This document shows, piece by piece, positions 25,585 to 33,932 of a DNA stretch of 64,000 nucleotides. This DNA is from Treponema sp. (GTDB lineage: Bacteria; Spirochaetota; Spirochaetia; Treponematales; Treponemataceae): contig JAEEWW010000002.1 of the NCBI GenBank assembly GCA_016287815.1, positions 18,234 to 82,233 on the forward strand, written 5' to 3'. The notes beneath the pieces are model-generated. The model did not search any database and was not told the origin of the DNA. It saw nothing but the letters and a program-made list of their open reading frames with translations. Each line of letters begins with the position of its first letter. Within the stretch, counting starts at the first letter, position 1. Made by a program: the position numbers and the translations under genes.

Positions 25585-28050
25585 TTGGCTAGCATGATTC
25601 TAAAAATGTCCGGAGTAACTATGCTGTATATCGTACTTACAGCATCCATTTGGCTCTGGGCTAAAGATCAGAAATTGTCAGGATTTAAGCAAACCATTAT
25701 TGGAATCATCTTTGGCCTTAGTTCTGTTTTATCTACACATTTTGGTGTTCCTTATGAACACATGGTAATCAATGTACGCGATATTGGACCACTTGCTGCC
25801 GGGCTGTTTTTTTCTCCGGCTTCCGGTGTTATTGCAGGGCTTATTGGCGGTATTGAACGGTATATCGTAGGTACATATTTTGGCATAGGTTCATATACAA
25901 GAATAGCCTGTAGCGTTTCTACGTGCCTTGCAGGATTTGTTGCCCTTATTATGCGTACAAAAATATTTAAGGGCAGAAAGCCTTCTCCGTTTTATGCATT
26001 TTTTATGGGTTCAGTTATGGAAGTTTTCCATATGAACACTGTGTTTATCACTCATCAAGCTGATATGAGGATGGCTTTTTCCGTTGTAAGTATATCTTCA
26101 ATTCCTATGATAATATTTACCGGAATAGGGCTGGCGCTTTCTTCACTTTTATTGCAGGTTCTTACAGGTGAGTGGAATAATCCTTTAAGAAAGCAAAGGG
26201 AAGAAGAAGTTTCTTTATCACAGAAATTCCAGAGATGGCTTTTTATAATAACTTCAATCGTAATTCTTGGAAATTTTATATTTTCGTTTATGGTACAAAG
26301 CCGTTCTGCCTATCAGAATGGAAAAGTCCTTCTTGAAGAAAATTCTAAAAATATAAAAGCCGGTTATTTAAATGGTGAAAAAATTATAAGTGCGGACAGC
26401 AATATTATCTATGCAATTATTTCTGAAGACGGCACGGTTATTAAAGGAAATAATCCACGTATAAGTGCAGTTTTTGATGATTATAAAAATATAGAAAAAG
26501 ATGCGGGAACGACAAAAAATACGGTATTGTGGGGAGTAAAATCTCTGGTTTATATAAACAAACTTGATGATAATTCCCTGATAATAACTTCAATTGATAA
26601 AAGCGAAGCTTACTGGTACAGAGATGCTCAGGCATATGAAACTGCATTTGCTGATATTCTGCTCTTTACGGTAATTTACGTGCTTATAGCTTATCTTGTA
26701 AATCAGATTGTCGTTAATAATATTCAGCTTATAAATGCTTCTCTTTCAAAGATTACAAACGGAAATTTGAACGAAGTCGTTACTGTAAGGAATTCTTCGG
26801 AGTTTGCGTCTTTATCAGATGATATAAATCAGACTGTTGTAACTTTAAAAGGATATATCGAGGCAGCTGAAAAACGAATAGAACAGGAACTTTTGCTTGC
26901 GCGGACGATTCAACTTTCTGCTCTTCCGCAGAATTTTAATTTCCCTGAAAGAAATGAATTTGAATTGTATGCGACCATGAAGCCTGCCAAAGAAGTTGGC
27001 GGTGACTTTTATGATTTTTTCTTTGTAAAACGTGATAAGATTGCGCTTGTAATTGCGGATGTTTCAGACAAAGGAATTCCTGCGGCTTTATTTATGATGC
27101 GCAGTAAAACTGCAATAAGAAGTTTTGCAGAAGGCGGCGGGACTCTTGAAGATGTAATGACAAGGGTGAATAAAGCCTTGTATGAAGGTAACGATGCAGA
27201 AATGTTTGTTACCGCCTGGATTGGAATATTGGATTTAAAGACCGGTATAATGCAGTGTGCCAATGCTGGTCATGAGTATCCTGCAATTATGCGTTCAAAC
27301 GGCCGGTATGAACTTTTCAAGGATAAGCACGGTATTCCGCTTGCCGCAATGGATGAAATAAAAGTAAAAACCTACGAACTTCAGCTTTATCCCGGAGACA
27401 GATTATTTGTTTATACGGACGGAGTTCCTGAAGCCATAAATGAAAATAAAGAACAGTATGGTACGGACAGAATGATAGAAGCTTTAAACCGTACAACCGA
27501 TAAAACTGTTTCTGAAACCTTAGCTGCTGTGGCAGAAGACATAAATAATTATAAAGGAAAAGCTGATCAGTTTGATGATATAACTATGCTTGGATTTGAT
27601 TTTATAAGATTTGCAAAATTTATACGCAGCGGAGAAAAATATAAAAAGCAGCTTACTATAGAAGCTTCAACCGATAATCTTCAGAAGGTTATGGACTTTA
27701 TAGGTTCAAATCTGAATGAAATAAGGTGTGATGCAAAAAATAAAACAAAAATTGAAGTTTCCGTTGAAGAATTGTTTGTAAATATTGCAAGTTACGCTTA
27801 TTCTAATAAGGAAGGAAGTGCAGAAATTTCTTTTGATTTTGATGCAGCTTCAAGAACTGTTTCGATAGTTTTTGCAGACAGCGGTATCCGCTATAATCCG
27901 CTTGAAAAAGAAGATCCTGATATAACTCTTTCTGCTGAAGAGAGACAAATCGGAGGTCTTGGAATATTTATGGTTAAAAAATATATGGATGAAGTCCTGT
28001 ATGATTTTGTGGAAAACAAAAACATCGTGACTATCATCAAAAAAATATGA
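25585..28050 (+). CDS. SpoIIE/RsbU-type PP2C phosphatase with 5TM-LYT sensor and anti-sigma kinase domain
   Basis: 821 residues; TTG start with AGGAGAA upstream. In order: a five-helix 5TM_5TMR-LYT-like sensor (about 1-190; NVRDIGPLAAGLFFSPASGVIAGLIGGIERY), a membrane helix near 215, an extracytoplasmic domain, a helix near 355-372, HAMP (to about 430), the PP2C phosphatase (about 440-665; EVGGDFYDFF and ADVSDKGIPAALFM with the metal Asp residues), and a C-terminal HATPase of the RsbW type (about 690-821; VSVEELFVNIASYAY, GGLGIFMVKKYMDEV). This puts both arms of a partner-switching module in one chain: it can dephosphorylate, and perhaps phosphorylate, the STAS protein encoded next. Confidence 0.92.
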   Translation: MASMILKMSGVTMLYIVLTASIWLWAKDQKLSGFKQTIIGIIFGLSSVLSTHFGVPYEHMVINVRDIGPLAAGLFFSPASGVIAGLIGGIERYIVGTYFGIGSYTRIACSVSTCLAGFVALIMRTKIFKGRKPSPFYAFFMGSVMEVFHMNTVFITHQADMRMAFSVVSISSIPMIIFTGIGLALSSLLLQVLTGEWNNPLRKQREEEVSLSQKFQRWLFIITSIVILGNFIFSFMVQSRSAYQNGKVLLEENSKNIKAGYLNGEKIISADSNIIYAIISEDGTVIKGNNPRISAVFDDYKNIEKDAGTTKNTVLWGVKSLVYINKLDDNSLIITSIDKSEAYWYRDAQAYETAFADILLFTVIYVLIAYLVNQIVVNNIQLINASLSKITNGNLNEVVTVRNSSEFASLSDDINQTVVTLKGYIEAAEKRIEQELLLARTIQLSALPQNFNFPERNEFELYATMKPAKEVGGDFYDFFFVKRDKIALVIADVSDKGIPAALFMMRSKTAIRSFAEGGGTLEDVMTRVNKALYEGNDAEMFVTAWIGILDLKTGIMQCANAGHEYPAIMRSNGRYELFKDKHGIPLAAMDEIKVKTYELQLYPGDRLFVYTDGVPEAINENKEQYGTDRMIEALNRTTDKTVSETLAAVAEDINNYKGKADQFDDITMLGFDFIRFAKFIRSGEKYKKQLTIEASTDNLQKVMDFIGSNLNEIRCDAKNKTKIEVSVEELFVNIASYAYSNKEGSAEISFDFDAASRTVSIVFADSGIRYNPLEKEDPDITLSAEERQIGGLGIFMVKKYMDEVLYDFVENKNIVTIIKKI

Positions 28051-28065
28051 TGGAGGAAAAAATCT

Positions 28066-28365
28066 ATGTTAAACATCACAAAGGAAACTAATGATGGCAA
28101 TTTGAAATTTGTTCTGGAAGGCAGACTTGATACAACTACTGCCCCTCAGCTTGAAGAAGCTGTTAATTCCAGCATTACGGGAATTACAAATCTTTGCTTT
28201 GATTTTGCAAAACTTGAATATATTTCAAGTGCGGGATTACGTGTTCTTCTTTCTACTCAGAAAAAAATGAATACGCAGGGAAAAATGAATATAGTAAATG
28301 TTCCTGAATCGATTGTAGAAGTTTTTGAAGTTACAGGTTTTGCGGATATTCTTAATATCCAATAA
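28066..28365 (+). CDS. STAS-domain anti-anti-sigma factor
   Basis: 99 residues, a single STAS domain. The phosphorylatable Ser lies in the conserved stretch FAKLEYISSAGLRVLLSTQKK (about residues 58-60). Preceded by a strong TGGAGG ribosome site 15 bp after the phosphatase gene, so the pair is one operon and the proteins are likely partners. The sigma factor or other downstream target is not in the window. Confidence 0.92.
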   Translation: MLNITKETNDGNLKFVLEGRLDTTTAPQLEEAVNSSITGITNLCFDFAKLEYISSAGLRVLLSTQKKMNTQGKMNIVNVPESIVEVFEVTGFADILNIQ

Positions 28366-28391
28366 GATTTATAAGGAACTTTTTAACGCAC

Positions 28392-29486
28392 ATGGCAGGA
28401 AGACTTGGAATAATCGCGCTGGAATCTGCTAAAGAAGCGGGAGCGAAAATTGACTCCATTCTTTCAGAATGGAGAGGAGGCGAGCATTTTCTTTTGCACG
28501 CTCAGTGTCCGCGTTTTGGAAGTGGGGAAGCAAAAGGAATTATAAAAGAAAGTGTACGTGACCGGGATTTGTATATAATTGTTGATGTGTGCAATCCCTC
28601 GGTTACATACATGATGGACGGTAGTGAAAACCGCATGTCGCCTGATGATCATTATCAGGATTTAAAGCGGGTAATTGCCGCTGCCAACGGCAAAGCCGAC
28701 AGGATTACGGTTGTCATGCCGTTTTTATACGAAAGCCGCCAGCATCGCCGTACGGGGCGCGAAAGCCTGGACTGTGCACTCATGCTTCGTGAATTGGAAA
28801 ACATGGGGGTACATGACATCATTACTTTTGATGCCCATGATCCAAGGGTTCAGAATTCAATTCCGTTGAGCGGATTTGAAGATGTTTCTCCTGCGTTACA
28901 GTTTGCCCAGGCTCTTTTAACGGAATATGAGGATTTACAGATAGATCCCGAACATATGATGTTTATTTCGCCTGATGAAGGGGCCATGCAAAGAGTTGTT
29001 TTTATGGCATCTTTGTTTGGCGTAAACATCGGAATGTTTTACAAAAGACGTGATTACGCCACGATTGTAAACGGTGTAAATCCTATTGTAGCCCATGATT
29101 TCTGCGGTGAATCTGTAGAAGGCAAGGATGTTATTGTAATTGATGACATGATTGCATCCGGCGGCAGCATGGTTGATACAGCCACAAAGCTAAAATCAAT
29201 GGGCGCAAACCGTGTATTTGTTTTTTCTACGTTTGGACTTTTTACGCATGGCTTTAAGAAATTTGATGAAGCATACAGTAAAGGTATGTTTGACCGTATT
29301 TTTACTACAAATTTGATTTACCAGAAAAGTGAACTTCTGGAAAAGCCATGGTATTTTTCTGTAGGTCTGAACCGTTATATAGCAGCCATTATAGACACGC
29401 TTAATAAAGGCAACAGTCTTGAAGAACTTATTCGTCCTGCAAAGCGCATAAAGGAAATGGTGGAAGTTTATAGGAAAAAGAAATGA
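28392..29486 (+). CDS. prs: Ribose-phosphate pyrophosphokinase
   Basis: 364 residues, longer than the usual 310-320. Contains the ATP/ribose-phosphate regions YESRQHRRTGRESLDCALM and FDAHDPRVQN, and the PRPP loop DVIVIDDMIASGGSMVDTA (about 249-262). The enzyme makes PRPP from ribose 5-phosphate and ATP for nucleotide, histidine and tryptophan synthesis. The extra length (an atypical N-terminus and a C-terminal tail of about 30 residues) places it with the divergent PRPP synthetases seen in spirochaetes and some anaerobes. 26 bp after the STAS gene; the ribosome site (AAGGAA) is unusually far from the ATG. Confidence 0.9.
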   Translation: MAGRLGIIALESAKEAGAKIDSILSEWRGGEHFLLHAQCPRFGSGEAKGIIKESVRDRDLYIIVDVCNPSVTYMMDGSENRMSPDDHYQDLKRVIAAANGKADRITVVMPFLYESRQHRRTGRESLDCALMLRELENMGVHDIITFDAHDPRVQNSIPLSGFEDVSPALQFAQALLTEYEDLQIDPEHMMFISPDEGAMQRVVFMASLFGVNIGMFYKRRDYATIVNGVNPIVAHDFCGESVEGKDVIVIDDMIASGGSMVDTATKLKSMGANRVFVFSTFGLFTHGFKKFDEAYSKGMFDRIFTTNLIYQKSELLEKPWYFSVGLNRYIAAIIDTLNKGNSLEELIRPAKRIKEMVEVYRKKK

Positions 29487-29492
29487 AGTATT

Positions 29493-29524
29493 GCGGCATT
29501 TATGTTTTTATGCATAACTGCCGC
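29493..29524. other. Inverted repeat between convergent prs and the Lys-rich gene
   Basis: GCGGCA and TGCCGC pair across 20 nt that contain a further ATG..CAT pairing. Probable bidirectional transcript end, although it lacks a T-run. Confidence 0.45.
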
Positions 29525-29532
29525 GTTTAAAC

Positions 29533-29979
29533 TTATTCTGCTGAACCTTCGGCTGTGCGCTCTGCAGCACCCTTTGTAAATTCAGAGATTTTTTCTGCTG
29601 CAGAACTGCCTGCTTTTTTAATTTTTTTACCGGCACTTTTCATGCTTTTCTTAAATTTGCCGTCTTCTTTTTTTTCTGATTTTTTATCAGCTTCTTCGGA
29701 ATCTTTTTCATCACTCGCTTTTTCTGATTTATCAGTTTTTTCGTTTTCGGATTTTTCGTCTGCAGATTTTACGGATTCCTTTTTATCAGACTCCGTACTT
29801 TCTGCTTCGGTGCTGCTTTCCGAATGATCACCTTCTTTTGTGCGTTCAACAACCTGAGATGTTTTAGACTTTATTTTAGTAAATAAACCTTCTTTTTTTT
29901 CTGCTTCTTCTTTTGCAAAGCATAAAGAAAGGGCAGCAAATAATAACATTGCAATAGAAATAATATTTTTCGTTTTCAT
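29533..29979 (-). CDS. Secreted Lys/Glu/Ser-rich low-complexity protein
   Basis: 148 residues. Signal peptide (MKTKNIISIAMLLFAALSLCFA), then a strongly charged Lys/Glu/Ser/Asp sequence without predicted fold, ending in a Lys-rich helix-like segment (FKKSMKSAGKKIKKAGSSAAEKISEF). No family recognised. It is probably periplasmic. On the minus strand a TATACT ends 6 nt before the ATG with no Shine-Dalgarno sequence, another leaderless-type start. It diverges from the MFS gene across the 22-bp repeat array. Confidence 0.7.
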   Translation of the reverse strand: MKTKNIISIAMLLFAALSLCFAKEEAEKKEGLFTKIKSKTSQVVERTKEGDHSESSTEAESTESDKKESVKSADEKSENEKTDKSEKASDEKDSEEADKKSEKKEDGKFKKSMKSAGKKIKKAGSSAAEKISEFTKGAAERTAEGSAE

Positions 29980-30045
29980 GCTGATAGTATAGACCTAAGG
30001 CATAAAAAAATCTATTGATTCCATACTATGCCCCAGAGTTTTAGT

Positions 30046-30282
30046 ACGAGCACACAAAAGTCAATTTTACGGCCGTATAAAAGTTAATTTACGGTCGTAC
30101 AAAAGTTAATTTACGACCGTACCAGAGTTAATTTACGACCGTACAAAAGTTAATTTACGGCCGTGCAAAAGTTAATTTCCGACCGTACATGAGATAATTT
30201 ACGGCCGTGCAAAAGTTAATTTACGACCGTATAAAAGTTAATTTACGACCGTACATGAGATAATTTCCGACCGTAAGCAAAG
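30046..30282. repeat. 22-bp palindromic tandem array in a divergent promoter region
   Basis: Ten units at an exact 22-bp step from 30069 (30069, 30091, 30113, 30135, 30157, 30179, 30201, 30223, 30245 and a partial unit at 30267), preceded by one degenerate unit at 30046 offset by one base. Consensus: ACGRCCGTRCAAAAGTTAATTT. The first 8 bases are palindromic or nearly so (ACGGCCGT, ACGACCGT, ACGGTCGT). Three units carry the variant ACATGAGATAATTT. There are no unique spacers, so it is not CRISPR. The array fills the space between two divergent genes. Confidence 0.95.
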
Positions 30283-30288
30283 CGTTAT

Positions 30289-30332
30289 TTTGTGTACTGG
30301 AATAAAAGCCAGTGTCTATGAAAGTACACAAA
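30289..30332. promoter_or_regulatory. Inverted repeat between array and MFS promoter
   Basis: Ten-base perfect arms TTTGTGTACT and AGTACACAAA, 24 nt apart, with a nested CTGG/CCAG pairing. Position just upstream of the MFS promoter suggests an operator or a hairpin. Confidence 0.5.
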
Positions 30333-30360
30333 TGGTATATCGTACTTCTTTCAGATTGCA

Positions 30361-30390
30361 TTGCATGGAATCTTCCTTTTCTGATAAAAT
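30361..30390 (+). promoter_or_regulatory. MFS gene promoter, leaderless type
   Basis: TTGCAT, an 18-bp spacer and TAAAAT, the -10 ending 9 nt before the ATG at 30400. No Shine-Dalgarno sequence. Confidence 0.5.
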
Positions 30391-30399
30391 CGCCTTAAT

Positions 30400-31590
30400 A
30401 TGAATAAACTATCATCTATTTTTAAAGAATCATCAAAGTACAAAATGCTTTTTCTTTCTATCTTTATGATGGCAATCGGTTATGGGCTTCATAAAGGAAT
30501 TCTGGACAACTATCTTGCTGAAGTTGTTAAAATGAACGGCATGGATCGTGGCATTACAGAGTTTTTCCGCGAAATACCGGGCTTTCTTTTAATTTTTATT
30601 CTTGCCATTCTATATAAGTTTTCCGCAGAAAACATTTATAAAATCGGCGGAGTTTTTATGGTTATAGGAATGGCTTTACTGGCTTTTATTGCTCCTGTAA
30701 AAACGCTCATTATCCTTTCAATCTGTATCTATTCTACCGGCGAACACATTCAGCTTGGAATGAAAAACACGCTTACGCTGGAATATTCAAAGGAAGGTTC
30801 AGGCGGAAGAGGACTCGGCTGGCAAAATGCAATTCACCAGATTGGAACTTTAATCGGATACATTGCAATAATAATTGTCTTTTCTGCAATAACTGCTAAC
30901 AAGCCGTACAAGAGCGTTTATATTGTTTCCACAGTATTTATGATTTTTGCCCTGATTTTTGGTCTGCATCTTACAGCTAACAGTAAAACGGACAAATCTA
31001 AAAACCGCTTTTATTTTAGAAAGAAATTTACAAAGTATTACATGCTCGAAGTTTTCTACGGGGCACGCAAACAGGTTTTCTTTACCTTTGGACCTTACGT
31101 ACTTATTCTGTTTTACGGCGCAAAAGCTTCTGTTATAAGCCTTCTTTTTGCAGTTTCTGCAATTTCGTGCTTTTTGATTTCTCCGCTGATTGGAAAAATC
31201 ATTGATAAAATAGGCTACAAAACCGTAATGATAAGTGACACATTGATTTTAGTTATAGTCTGCTTTTTCTACGGCTTTGCGCATCATATTTTTCCAAAAA
31301 ACATTGCGTTTATCGTCTGCTGCGTAAACTACGTACTTGATTCAATTATTTCGCTTGCAGCAATGGCTTCCAATGTTTACGTTCAGGATATTTCAGACAG
31401 CGCAGAAGAAATCCGTGCTACAATTTCTACAGGAATAAGCGTTAACCATGCAATTACAATTTTGATTGCGCTTTTTGGCGGATGGATATGGCAGAGATTG
31501 GGAATTGAAACATTGTTTGTAATTTCGGCCGTTCTTGGTCTTTGCAACAGCGCTTACGCTGCTTCTATAAAATTGCCGAAGCAAAGCTGA
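30400..31590 (+). CDS. Major facilitator superfamily transporter
   Basis: 396 residues with about 12 hydrophobic segments in two halves and a basic central loop (TANSKTDKSKNRFYFRKKF, about 190-208). MFS-like features include the ISPLIGKIIDKIGYKTVM loop at the start of the second half (motif A position) and REIPGFLLIF near helix 2. Substrate unknown. It diverges from the Lys-rich secreted protein across the repeat array and lies 41 bp upstream of the FtsH-like gene, which has its own AGAGGTG ribosome site. Cotranscription of the two is likely. Confidence 0.85.
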   Translation: MNKLSSIFKESSKYKMLFLSIFMMAIGYGLHKGILDNYLAEVVKMNGMDRGITEFFREIPGFLLIFILAILYKFSAENIYKIGGVFMVIGMALLAFIAPVKTLIILSICIYSTGEHIQLGMKNTLTLEYSKEGSGGRGLGWQNAIHQIGTLIGYIAIIIVFSAITANKPYKSVYIVSTVFMIFALIFGLHLTANSKTDKSKNRFYFRKKFTKYYMLEVFYGARKQVFFTFGPYVLILFYGAKASVISLLFAVSAISCFLISPLIGKIIDKIGYKTVMISDTLILVIVCFFYGFAHHIFPKNIAFIVCCVNYVLDSIISLAAMASNVYVQDISDSAEEIRATISTGISVNHAITILIALFGGWIWQRLGIETLFVISAVLGLCNSAYAASIKLPKQS

Positions 31591-31631
31591 TTTTATACTG
31601 ATTTTTATAAAAAAAATACCAGAGGTGAAAA

Positions 31632-32777
31632 ATGAAAGCAAAAAATAAAATGATTTACATTACGGCTATTATTGCAGTTCTTGCAGCAGCGGCTTATTTT
31701 GCATTTGATTATTTTTCACCGAAGGCAGAATTTGTAACCTATGCAGATTTCTATAAAAAAGTTGAAAACGGTGACATAGCATCGGTAAAAATTAGCGGCG
31801 AAAAAATCAATTATTTAACAAAGGACAGTGAAGTCCTGTTTGAAACAGAAAATCCTGATTCACCTTTTTTGAAAGAATTTTTAATGCGGAACGGTGTAAA
31901 GGTTTCTATAGAAAAAGATGTTTCTGATATTATTTCGCTCGTTCTTGATTCTGTGTTTTATCTGTTTTTCTTTTCTGTATTTTTCTTTGTTTTCAGAAAA
32001 TTTATCAGTCCGAATACTTTTAAAGTGGTTCATAAAACTGGTGTAAAATTTGATGACGTTGTAGGCATGGAAAGCCTTAAAAAAGACATGCAGACCGTTA
32101 TGGAAATTATGAAAAATCCTCTGTTCTATGCAAAAAAAGGAATCCGCATGCCGAAAGGAATTTTACTTGAAGGTGAACCAGGAAACGGAAAAACCCTTTT
32201 TGCAAAAGCACTGGCAGGCGAAGCAAAGGTTAATTTTATTCCTGCAAAAGCTACGGATTTTGAAAGCATGTTCATGGCAATCGGGCCGATGAAAGTTAAG
32301 CTGCTTTTTAGAAAAGCCCGTCGCCGCGCTCCATGCATTGTTTTTATAGACGAATTTGACGGAATCGGGACAAGACGGAATTATTCAGGCTCTGCAATAG
32401 AAACAGAAAATACAAGAATTGTTACGGCGCTGCTTAACGAGCTTGACGGTTTTGAAGCAACAAATGGAGTTCTTGTTCTTGCTGCAACAAACAGTATTCA
32501 GGCTTTAGACCCGGCTCTAATCCGCCCGGGACGTTTTGATGCAAGATTTAAAGTACCTTATCCGGATGAAAAAGACCGAATCCTTTTATGTAAAATGTAT
32601 CTGCGCGGAAAAAGCCCTGCATCAGATTGTACTCCGGAAAATCTTGCAAAACTGTTTAACGGTTTCAGCTGTGCAAAAATAGAAAGCACGCTAAACAGGG
32701 CAAGCCTTTTAAGCATTCAAAACGGAAAAGACAGTTTTTCTATAGAAGATGTAAAAACTGCCGCCCGCGAAGTCTAG
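31632..32777 (+). CDS. FtsH-like membrane AAA+ ATPase lacking the M41 protease domain
   Basis: 381 residues. Same start as FtsH: membrane helix (about 7-27), small periplasmic domain (about 30-100, TYADFYKKVENGDIASVKI), second helix (about 105-125), then the AAA+ module with Walker A GEPGNGKT (181-188), a pore loop with the aromatic residue (ESMFMAIG), Walker B VFIDEFDGIG (about 236), and the second region of homology ATNSIQALDPALIRPGRFD with its Arg finger. It stops at the end of the AAA lid; the HEXXH zinc protease domain is absent, and no remnant of it follows. FtsH extracts and degrades membrane proteins. This paralogue could only unfold or remodel, perhaps in mixed hexamers with a full-length FtsH, or with the neighbouring MFS protein. 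Confidence 0.88.
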   Translation: MKAKNKMIYITAIIAVLAAAAYFAFDYFSPKAEFVTYADFYKKVENGDIASVKISGEKINYLTKDSEVLFETENPDSPFLKEFLMRNGVKVSIEKDVSDIISLVLDSVFYLFFFSVFFFVFRKFISPNTFKVVHKTGVKFDDVVGMESLKKDMQTVMEIMKNPLFYAKKGIRMPKGILLEGEPGNGKTLFAKALAGEAKVNFIPAKATDFESMFMAIGPMKVKLLFRKARRRAPCIVFIDEFDGIGTRRNYSGSAIETENTRIVTALLNELDGFEATNGVLVLAATNSIQALDPALIRPGRFDARFKVPYPDEKDRILLCKMYLRGKSPASDCTPENLAKLFNGFSCAKIESTLNRASLLSIQNGKDSFSIEDVKTAAREV

Positions 32778-32785
32778 CTTTTCTG

Positions 32786-33769
32786 TCAGTTTGCGGCTTT
32801 TTTGAATTTTCCTGCAAGCTGTGAAACTATGATTGCAAAAAACATTATTGCGCAGCCTGTAATTTCGCGGGCGGAAAGAGTTTCGTGAATATAGATTGCC
32901 CCTGAAATTGCTGCAAAAACAGATTCCATGCACATCAAAAGCGAAGCAATTGTTGCTTCGCAGTATTTTTGGCCTATAACCTGCATTGTGTAGGCAAAGC
33001 CGCAGCTTAGTATACCCGAATACAAAATAGGAAAAATAGCAGAACGAATCTGTTCGATTTTTGGTTCTTCAAAAATAAACATTAAAACTGTAGAAATTAT
33101 TCCGCATGTAAAAAACTGAACGCATGAAAGTTTTACTCCGTCGCAGTCTGGTGCCCAGCGTTCTATTGCTAGAATCTGAAAAGAAAAGAAAACAGCACAT
33201 ACCAATGCAAGAAAATCTCCTTTACCTGTGAACGAAACGGAAGATTTTTCAAAACACAAAAAATAAAGTCCGATAAACCCAAGTGCTATACAAAGCCATG
33301 TTAAAACAGGAATTCTTTTGTTCAGTATAAATAAGCCGAGAATCGGAACAAAGAACATGTACATTGCCGTTATAAAGGCAATCTTTCCTGCTGTCATTCC
33401 CGGTTCATAAAATGCAAACTGCTGAAGGTTTGTGGCGATGCACAAAAATATTCCTATTATAATTCCGTGCTTTATTGTCTTTCTGTTTTTTATACGGTTT
33501 TCCCTGCGTTCTGATTCATTCATTCTGGAAGTAAGATATCTTTCCTGAATAAAAATAAATGGCATAAGAAAAATAGAGCCTATAAGCGTTCTGCAGCCCA
33601 TAAAGGTAAATGCCTGTACTGAATTGCTTCCAAGACTTTGTGAAACAAAAGAAGTACCCCAGATAAATGCGGTTGCAAGAAGCATTATTACGCCTTTTGT
33701 CTGAGTTTTGATTTTTAGTTCTGCCTGATTTGTTGAAAATGGGCTTTGTTCTTTATCGATTTTATTCAT
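32786..33769 (-). CDS. EamA/DMT-family transporter
   Basis: 327 residues with ten hydrophobic helices in two EamA repeats: LLATAFIWGTSFVSQSLG at the start, and GDFLALVCAVFFSFQILAIERWAPD in the second half. The family exports amino acids, nucleotide precursors and other metabolites. The first 28 residues are hydrophilic and unusual for the family. An internal ATG (residue 29) has an AAAAGG ribosome-like site, so the true start may be near 33685. Convergent with the FtsH-like gene, 8 bp apart. Confidence 0.88.
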   Translation of the reverse strand: MNKIDKEQSPFSTNQAELKIKTQTKGVIMLLATAFIWGTSFVSQSLGSNSVQAFTFMGCRTLIGSIFLMPFIFIQERYLTSRMNESERRENRIKNRKTIKHGIIIGIFLCIATNLQQFAFYEPGMTAGKIAFITAMYMFFVPILGLFILNKRIPVLTWLCIALGFIGLYFLCFEKSSVSFTGKGDFLALVCAVFFSFQILAIERWAPDCDGVKLSCVQFFTCGIISTVLMFIFEEPKIEQIRSAIFPILYSGILSCGFAYTMQVIGQKYCEATIASLLMCMESVFAAISGAIYIHETLSAREITGCAIMFFAIIVSQLAGKFKKAAN

Positions 33770-33777
33770 GTCTACGG

Positions 33778-33806
33778 ATAATAAAATCTTGCCGTAAAAA
33801 ATTCAA
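33778..33806 (-). promoter_or_regulatory. EamA gene promoter
   Basis: On the minus strand TTGAAT, a 17-bp spacer and TATTAT, the -10 ending 8 nt before the ATG at 33769. If that ATG is used, the mRNA is leaderless. Confidence 0.45.
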
Positions 33807-33835
33807 TCATTTATGTGCTTGAGCTATTTATATAT

Positions 33836-33864
33836 TTGACCAGGCGGGAGCTGCGATTTATACT
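33836..33864 (+). promoter_or_regulatory. Promoter of the hybrid histidine kinase
   Basis: TTGACC, a 17-bp spacer and TATACT, with a leader of about 60 nt. A second -10 (TATAAT, 33914-33919) is closer to the ATG but lacks a good -35. Confidence 0.55.
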
Positions 33865-33932
33865 AAACCAATATTTTATTCTTAAATTTGTTTTAAGAAA
33901 TACGATTATGCGTTATAATGGTTTAACATAAC

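Noticed and set aside
30046-30282. 22-bp repeats as a CRISPR array
   Set aside because: Units are contiguous with no unique spacers, and no cas gene is nearby.
32778-32785. Remnant of an FtsH protease domain after the ATPase
   Set aside because: Only 8 bp separate the gene from the convergent EamA gene, and no HEXXH-coding sequence is seen in any frame nearby.
33914-33919. Hybrid kinase gene as a further leaderless case
   Set aside because: The nearby TATAAT is 13 nt from the ATG and lacks a -35, whereas a canonical promoter lies at 33836-33864, giving a normal leader.
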